This document shows, in pieces, positions 60,615 to 64,000 of a stretch of 64,000 nt of DNA; position 1 is the stretch's first letter; each line of letters starts with the position of its first letter. A model generated the notes under the pieces. That model had not been told where the DNA came from. It searched no databases and saw nothing but the letters and a program-made list of their open reading frames with translations. The position numbers and the translations under genes are program-made. The stretch covers positions 744,001 to 808,000 of the forward strand of contig NZ_VFQE01000001.1 in assembly GCF_006717095.1 (NCBI RefSeq), written 5' to 3'. This DNA is from Blastococcus colisei. Its GTDB lineage: Bacteria; Actinomycetota; Actinomycetes; Mycobacteriales; Geodermatophilaceae.

Positions 60615-61526
60615 CTAGAAGTCGTTCGCGGCGGCGGAGAGGCCGGAGAGCTTGTCCGGGTTCCGCACGATGAGGACCTGCTCGACGACGCCGTCGGCCA
60701 CGACCAGCGACATCGCCAGCAGCGGCTCCTCCCCGGCCCAGGCCACGATCCCGGGGGCGCCGTTGACCTCGGCGACCTCGACCCGCAGGCCGGGAAGGCT
60801 GAAGCCCTGCGTCGCGGTCGCGGCGACGAACCGGGCGACCTTCTCCGCACCCAGGATGGGGCGGAGCGCGGCCTTCGCCTTGCCGCCGCCGTCGCTGACC
60901 AGCACGACGTCCGGCGCGAGGACGGCCAGCAGCGCCGCCAGATCACCGGAGGCGCAGGCGGCGAAGAACCGCTCGGTCACCTCCCGCTGCGACTGCCGGT
61001 CGGTGTCGAAGCGAGGACGGCGGGCGCGCACGTGCTCGCGGGCGCGGTGGGCCATCTGGCGGACGGCGACCTCGGTGCGGCCCAGCGTGCCGGCCACCTC
61101 GGCCATCGACATGCCGAACACCTCGCGCAGCACGAAGACGGCCCGCTCCGTGGGGGAGAGCGTCTCCAGGACCACCAGCAGAGCCAGCGACACCTGCTCG
61201 CCGACCTCGGCGGCCTCCGTCGGGTCGACCGGTGCGGACCCGGAGGCGACCAGTCCCGCGCCGGTCAGGAGCGGTTCCGGCAGCCACGGACCGACGTAGC
61301 TCTCCCGCCTGCTGCGGGCCGAGGTCATCCGGTCCAGCGCGAGCCGAGTAGCGGTCTGCACGAGGTAGGCCCGCTCGTCCGCCACCTCGCTCCGGTCGGC
61401 CGCAGACCAGCGCAGCCACGCGTCCTGCACGACGTCCTCGGCGTCGGAGACGCTGCCGAGCATCTGGTAGGCCACCGAGAACAGCAGCCGCCGGTGGCGG
61501 TCGAACGGAGCGAGCGCCGAGGTCAT
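60615..61526 (-). CDS. ECF41-type RNA polymerase sigma factor (SigJ-like)
   Basis: The 303-residue product has sigma2 (LLFSVAYQMLGSVSDAEDVV) and sigma4 (SPTERAVFVLREVFGMSMAE), then a SnoaL/NTF2-like C-terminal extension. The three ECF41 signatures are present: WLPEP between sigma2 and sigma4, DGGGK in the extension, and NPDKL near the end. ECF41 factors have no separate anti-sigma factor; the extension controls activity. Its ATG overlaps the stop of the upstream carboxymuconolactone decarboxylase-like gene. Confidence 0.94.
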   Translation of the reverse strand: MTSALAPFDRHRRLLFSVAYQMLGSVSDAEDVVQDAWLRWSAADRSEVADERAYLVQTATRLALDRMTSARSRRESYVGPWLPEPLLTGAGLVASGSAPVDPTEAAEVGEQVSLALLVVLETLSPTERAVFVLREVFGMSMAEVAGTLGRTEVAVRQMAHRAREHVRARRPRFDTDRQSQREVTERFFAACASGDLAALLAVLAPDVVLVSDGGGKAKAALRPILGAEKVARFVAATATQGFSLPGLRVEVAEVNGAPGIVAWAGEEPLLAMSLVVADGVVEQVLIVRNPDKLSGLSAAANDF

Positions 61527-62095
61527 GCCGGGCGGCCGGGGATCTCGCAGCGGTCCCTGAAGCCCTGGCTGGTCAGTCCGAGGGCGCTGTTGAACCGCGA
61601 CCGGCTGTTCTCCACGGACACCATCATCGTGAGCTCGACCAGTTGGGCGTCGTCCAGCCGGCGACGCAGTGCAGCGACCATCTCGTCGGTGACCCCGACC
61701 GGCGTGGTGCTCATCGCCTCGGCGTAGGCCATCACCTGGCGCTCCAGGTCGGAGTAGACGTCGCTGTCGCGCCAGCGCGGGACGTCGCGGAGCTTGGCCG
61801 GGTCGACGCCGTCCTCGGCGCTCACCCAGTAGCCGAAGTCCATGCACCAGGAGCAGCCGATCGTGGCGGCCGAGGACATGACGGCCAGCGCCTTCAGCGT
61901 CGGGTCGAGGTGGTTCCACCGGGCGAGCGACTGCTCGTACCGGATGTAGGTGCGCAGGACGCGGCCGTTGTGCGCGATCGCCGCACCCGGGTCGAGAACC
62001 GTGCCGTAGGTGCGGCGCGAGTACCACTGGGTGAGCCGGTTGAGCAGCGTGCGGGGCGGGTCGAGGGGGATGCGGGCGTCGTCGGTCGCGGTCAT
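61523..62095 (-). CDS. Carboxymuconolactone decarboxylase-family protein, ECF41 partner
   Basis: The 190-residue product has the AhpD-like CSWCMDFG (C-x2-C) motif in a helical fold. ATIGCSWCMDFGYWVSAEDG shows the active-site pair, but no His follows at the usual place. Genes of the carboxymuconolactone decarboxylase, oxidoreductase or epimerase type are the usual partners and targets of ECF41 sigma factors. It is the first gene of this operon. ATG 62095 follows GGAGAGGAACC; the extension to 62314 would run over the promoter. Its substrate is unknown. Confidence 0.9.
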   Translation of the reverse strand: MTATDDARIPLDPPRTLLNRLTQWYSRRTYGTVLDPGAAIAHNGRVLRTYIRYEQSLARWNHLDPTLKALAVMSSAATIGCSWCMDFGYWVSAEDGVDPAKLRDVPRWRDSDVYSDLERQVMAYAEAMSTTPVGVTDEMVAALRRRLDDAQLVELTMMVSVENSRSRFNSALGLTSQGFRDRCEIPGRPA

Positions 62096-62587
62096 GTCGG
62101 TTCCTCTCCATCGGGTGGGTGCACTCATGGAGACGGAACAGCGCAGCCGGATGTGACACGGCCGGGAGATCAGGGCCGGAGCCGGTCGGGTCCAGCCCCT
62201 GGCGACCCGACCGGCCCGGCGACCGGATGCACCCTCGGCCCCTCGGAGAGCGGCGAAGCGGTGGCGCCCGGTCCCCGGCAACATCCGGGCGCTCCGCGGG
62301 GTCACGGCGGACACGCCCGGTCGCGCCGGACGTCGGGATCAGCAGAGGCCGGGTGCGATACGTCGCACCCGGACGGGCGCACGGGCGCAGTGACGGGACG
62401 CGGGTGCAGATGCTGTCGCCCGGAACCTGGCGGCGACGTCGGCGGGCAGGCGGTGCCCGAACGGCGGCACGGGCATCGGTTCGTGCATCGGCCTCACGTC
62501 CTTCCGGTGGGCGGTGACCGGAGGAGGCGCGGGACGGGACGCCGGATACAGCGCCCGCCGCGAGAGGCCGGCGGGCACACTCTCGCG
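62096..62587. other. Intergenic region (492 bases) with ECF41 promoter and a 10-bp hairpin
   Basis: The left end holds the ECF41 promoter. CCGGGTGCGA-TACG-TCGCACCCGG (62349-62372) is a perfect 10-bp palindrome of unknown role. A 49-codon minus-strand ORF (62339-62488, starting MHEPMPVPPFGHRLPADVAA, after GGAAGGAC) is possible but unsupported. Nothing else stands out. Confidence 0.5.
62132..62158 (-). promoter_or_regulatory. ECF41 promoter (TGTCACA-N16-CGTC)
   Basis: On the minus strand TGTCACA (62152-62158) and CGTC (62132-62135) are separated by exactly 16 bases. This agrees with the published ECF41 promoter elements as I remember them. It lies about 40 bases before the decarboxylase-like gene start. 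The operon should be autoregulated by its own sigma factor. Confidence 0.8.
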
Positions 62588-62881
62588 GTGGACACCTTCA
62601 CCCTCTTCCTCGCGCTGCGTCCCGAACCACCGCTGGACCAGGCGGCCGTCGACGCGCTGGGTGGAGTACTGCGCCCCGGGGACGACGACCTGCGCGTGTG
62701 GCGCGAGGAGGGGCGCGGCCTCCTCCGGGTGTCGACGGAGACATCCGCCGAGGGGCTCGAGGCGGCGCTGGAGCTCGCGCACGGGCTGGGCGCCGAGGTG
62801 CTGGCGGAGTGCCCGGGGACGCTGCTCGAGGTCTCGGCCCTGGGGGACGAGGACTCCCTGGTCTGGCGCGCGGTCCCCTGA
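62588..62881 (+). CDS. Small hypothetical protein
   Basis: The 97-residue product from GTG 62588 is soluble and acidic: MDTFTLFLALRPEPPLDQAA, EGLEAALELAHGLGAEVLAE and a final SALGDEDSLVWRAVP. It has a beta-alpha-beta look but no recognised family. CACACT lies 6 bases before the GTG and there is no ribosome site, so the mRNA may be leaderless. It is convergent with the chorismate mutase gene and shares a palindromic terminator-like element. Confidence 0.65.
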   Translation: MDTFTLFLALRPEPPLDQAAVDALGGVLRPGDDDLRVWREEGRGLLRVSTETSAEGLEAALELAHGLGAEVLAECPGTLLEVSALGDEDSLVWRAVP

Positions 62882-62895
62882 CGGTCCCGCTGTAC

Positions 62896-62939
62896 GGCCC
62901 CGTCCCGAGGCTCGCCCTGAACGTCGAAGGACGGGGACC
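62896..62939. repeat. Palindromic element between convergent genes
   Basis: CCCCGTCC (62898-62905) pairs with GGACGGGG (62929-62936), and the interior includes GAGGCTCGCCC, as in the element at 41116-41170. It probably terminates both the small hypothetical gene and the chorismate mutase gene. Confidence 0.6.
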
Positions 62940-62943
62940 TCGT

Positions 62944-63234
62944 TCAGAGCCGGCCGCGACCCTGACGGAGCAGCATCATGCCGAGCGCGGCGCCGTCGGC
63001 ACCCAGCGCCGCCTCGAACCGCGCGAGCACCTGCTGCTCACGGGAGAGGTTGAGTCGCGTGCCGCCGCTGGCCGACCGCAGCGCGCCGATCTCCTGCGAG
63101 ATGGCCAGCCGGCGCCGGACGAGCTCGATGATCTCGGCGTCGCACGCGTCGATCGCGGACCGCAGTTCGCCGATGCGCTCGATCTCGGTGCCGGTGACGG
63201 CGACGGGCGCGGAGGAGGCGGTGAGGGCGCTCAT
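62944..63234 (-). CDS. Chorismate mutase, AroQ type
   Basis: The enzyme converts chorismate to prephenate, the first step of Phe and Tyr synthesis. The 96-residue all-helical product has IGELRSAIDACDAEIIELVR (active-site Arg), RRRLAISQEIGALR with the second Arg, SGGTRLNLSREQQVLARF and LLRQGRGRL. This pattern is like the intracellular chorismate mutase Rv0948c, which also lies beside uvrD1. No secretion signal is seen, so it is cytoplasmic. Its minus-strand leader carries an attenuator-like array (see leader ORF). Confidence 0.93.
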   Translation of the reverse strand: MSALTASSAPVAVTGTEIERIGELRSAIDACDAEIIELVRRRLAISQEIGALRSASGGTRLNLSREQQVLARFEAALGADGAALGMMLLRQGRGRL

Positions 63235-63283
63235 GGGATGTCCTTCGGGTGCTGGTGGCCCGTAGGTCCCCGGAAACGAGAAA

Positions 63284-63313
63284 ACGCCCCGGGGCTCTTC
63301 GGGCCCGGGGCGT
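63284..63313 (-). terminator. Terminator-like hairpin with T-rich tail in the chorismate mutase leader
   Basis: Read on the minus strand, ACGCCCCGGG (63304-63313) and CCCGGGGCGT (63284-63293) pair perfectly. The stem is followed by TTTTCTCGTTT, and the chorismate mutase ATG is about 50 bases further. No minus-strand gene ends just before it, so it acts as a leader attenuator rather than a gene-end terminator. Confidence 0.75.
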
Positions 63314-63330
63314 CTGTTGCGGCGGAGTGC

Positions 63331-63393
63331 TCAGCCAGCGGTGACGGACACCGGATCCCGGTGACCGTAGTAAAAGCTGACCGTGGCGAGCAC
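63331..63393 (-). CDS. Putative leader peptide of the chorismate mutase gene (Phe-Tyr-Tyr)
   Basis: GTG 63393 to TGA 63331 encodes MLATVSFYYGHRDPVSVTAG. Codons 7-9 are TTT TAC TAC, the two end products of the chorismate mutase branch; there is no Trp. TTT is a rare codon choice in a genome this GC-rich. A hairpin (63344-63368) begins at the last Tyr codon, and the T-tailed hairpin follows. CAGACT lies 7 bases before the GTG and there is no ribosome site, so the transcript may be leaderless. Ribosome-stalling attenuation is inferred. Confidence 0.6.
   Translation of the reverse strand: MLATVSFYYGHRDPVSVTAG
63344..63368 (-). promoter_or_regulatory. Pause/antiterminator-region hairpin in the chorismate mutase leader
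   Basis: On the minus strand ACGG-T-CACCGG and CCGGTG-T-CCGT form a 10-bp stem with one T-T mismatch around GAT. It starts at the last base pair of the Tyr-Tyr codons, so a ribosome stalled there would prevent its 5' arm from pairing. That is the layout of segment 1:2 in classic attenuators. Confidence 0.55.
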
Positions 63394-63494
63394 GGACCGG
63401 AGTCTGCCACAGGTCCGACGCGATCGCCACGATCGGCTCGTGGGACGGGTGGGGTGGACGTGGACGGCGCCCGGGGAGTGTCCCCCGTCCGGCT

Positions 63495-63500
63495 TACAGT
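63495..63500 (+). promoter_or_regulatory. -10-like hexamer of the helicase gene
   Basis: TACAGT lies 9 bases before ATG 63510, the start of a 20-codon ORF, and about 70 bases before the helicase ATG. The infA promoter here also has TACAGT. No convincing -35 was seen. Confidence 0.4.
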
Positions 63501-63509
63501 GATGTGGTC

Positions 63510-63572
63510 ATGAACCCACCCCACGAAAACGCTCCGCTGGCGCTCCACGTCTCCGCGGGGACCCCGGGATGA
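63510..63572 (+). CDS. 20-codon ORF overlapping the helicase start
   Basis: ATG 63510 to TGA 63570-63572 encodes [20 protein letters not shown]. The stop overlaps the helicase ATG (ATGA). Its start is 9 bases after a -10-like hexamer, fitting a leaderless mRNA. It may serve for translational coupling. No homolog is recognised and it may be chance. Confidence 0.35.
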   Translation: MNPPHENAPLALHVSAGTPG

Positions 63573-64000
63573 GCGTCCAGGAGGCCCTGACCGGGCCGCA
63601 GCAGTCCCTGCCCGGAACCGAGGCCCTCCAGCGCACCGCCAAGGGCCCCGTCGGGCGCGAGCTCGAGCGGATGCTCGCCGGTCTCAACGGCCCACAGCGC
63701 CAGGCCGTCGTCCACGAGGGCGGGCCGCTGCTCATCGTGGCCGGCGCGGGCTCGGGGAAGACCCGGGTGCTCGCGCACCGGATCGCCTACCTGCTGGGTG
63801 CGCGCCACACCCAGCCCGGCGAGATCCTCGCGATCACGTTCACGAACAAGGCCGCCGGCGAGATGAAGGAGCGGGTGGCCCACCTCGTCGGGCCGCGCGC
63901 CCGCGCGATGTGGGTCTCGACGTTCCACTCCATGTGCGTGCGCATCCTCCGCGCCGAGGCCGCCAAGCTGGGCCTGAAATCGTCGTTCACGATCTACGAC
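63569..64000 (+). CDS. UvrD/PcrA-like ATP-dependent DNA helicase, N-terminal part
   Basis: The helicase unwinds DNA in repair and replication. The first 144 residues are visible, to the window edge. After a 40-residue extension come the Q-motif [12 protein letters not shown], Walker [21 protein letters not shown], motif Ia [20 protein letters not shown] and [20 protein letters not shown]. Adjacency to the chorismate mutase gene matches the Rv0948c-uvrD1 order. ATG 63569 overlaps a short upstream ORF (ATGA). PcrA and UvrD1 names cannot be told apart from this part. Confidence 0.93.
   Translation, partial: MSVQEALTGPQQSLPGTEALQRTAKGPVGRELERMLAGLNGPQRQAVVHEGGPLLIVAGAGSGKTRVLAHRIAYLLGARHTQPGEILAITFTNKAAGEMKERVAHLVGPRARAMWVSTFHSMCVRILRAEAAKLGLKSSFTIYD

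Larger units (their letters stand above)
63235..63568. other. Divergent region chorismate mutase / helicase (334 bases)
   Basis: On the minus strand it holds a promoter-like hexamer, a 20-codon leader ORF, two hairpins and a T-rich tail before the chorismate mutase gene. On the plus strand it holds TACAGT and a 20-codon ORF before the helicase gene. Each is listed separately. Confidence 0.7.

Noticed and set aside
62119-62517. 132-codon plus-strand ORF in the ECF41 upstream region
   Set aside because: Its composition is Arg/Ser/Pro-rich as in GC-driven shadow frames, and it overlaps the ECF41 promoter.
63284-63313. Terminator of a minus-strand gene ending near 63313
   Set aside because: No minus-strand gene lies to the right; the next gene is the plus-strand helicase. 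The hairpin therefore belongs to the chorismate mutase leader.

Overview
The window is a 64 kb piece of a very GC-rich actinobacterial chromosome. It carries whiB-like and bldM-like regulators, a His-tailed GroEL1, a zinc-type S14, a CIRCE-controlled groES, a Rv0948c-like chorismate mutase beside a UvrD/PcrA helicase, and many GTG starts. Gene order and protein character suggest a Geodermatophilaceae-type organism (Blastococcus, Modestobacter or Geodermatophilus), but that family-level call is inference. Almost everything is conserved chromosomal backbone. The only clear mobile or accessory pieces are one intact IS1182-type element and one vapBC toxin-antitoxin pair.

Layout: (1) 1-18389 is the S10, spc and alpha ribosomal protein clusters in canonical order, with secY-adk-map-infA-rpmJ, rpoA and truA. 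Strong hairpins separate rpsQ/rplN, rplO/secY, rpsM/rpsK, rpsD/rpoA, rpoA/rplQ and rplQ/truA. L4, S3 and L17 carry long low-complexity acidic tails. (2) 18367-25629 holds an NAD(P)-binding protein, an AMIN-like lipoprotein, molybdenum cofactor genes (mobA, fdhD, mog/moaB, moaC, moeA), a PfkB sugar kinase and a beta-carbonic anhydrase. (3) 25784-35093 is rplM-rpsI, then glmM, glmS, a GAF/SpoIIE phosphatase, acpS, bifunctional NAD(P)HX repair and alr. (4) 35093-42410 is a hydrolase, a family 4 uracil-DNA glycosylase and the t6A/RimI genes (tsaE, tsaB, rimI, tsaD), interrupted by vapBC. (5) 42463-52957 runs CIRCE-groES-groEL1, IS1182, whiB3/whiD-like, bldM-like, DUF5319, guaB, guaB3, guaA; this matches the order remembered around the same genes in Mycobacterium and Streptomyces. 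(6) 53130-64000 holds a META lipoprotein, a cation exchanger, a LiaFSR-like envelope-stress set, an AtoE transporter, a PIG-L deacetylase, an ECF41 sigma factor with its carboxymuconolactone-decarboxylase partner, chorismate mutase and the start of uvrD/pcrA.

The most interesting signals are regulatory. Upstream of the chorismate mutase gene, on the minus strand, is a 20-codon leader ORF with consecutive Phe-Tyr-Tyr codons. It is followed by a hairpin that begins at those codons, then a GC-rich hairpin with a T-rich tail. This is the classic layout of amino-acid attenuation for the Phe/Tyr branch. The ECF41 operon carries a TGTCACA-N16-CGTC promoter, implying autoregulation. A 16-codon micro-ORF links rplR to rpsE through two TGATG junctions, and a 20-codon ORF overlaps the helicase start by ATGA. 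Several genes have a -10-like hexamer 5-9 bases before the start codon and no Shine-Dalgarno site, suggesting leaderless mRNAs.
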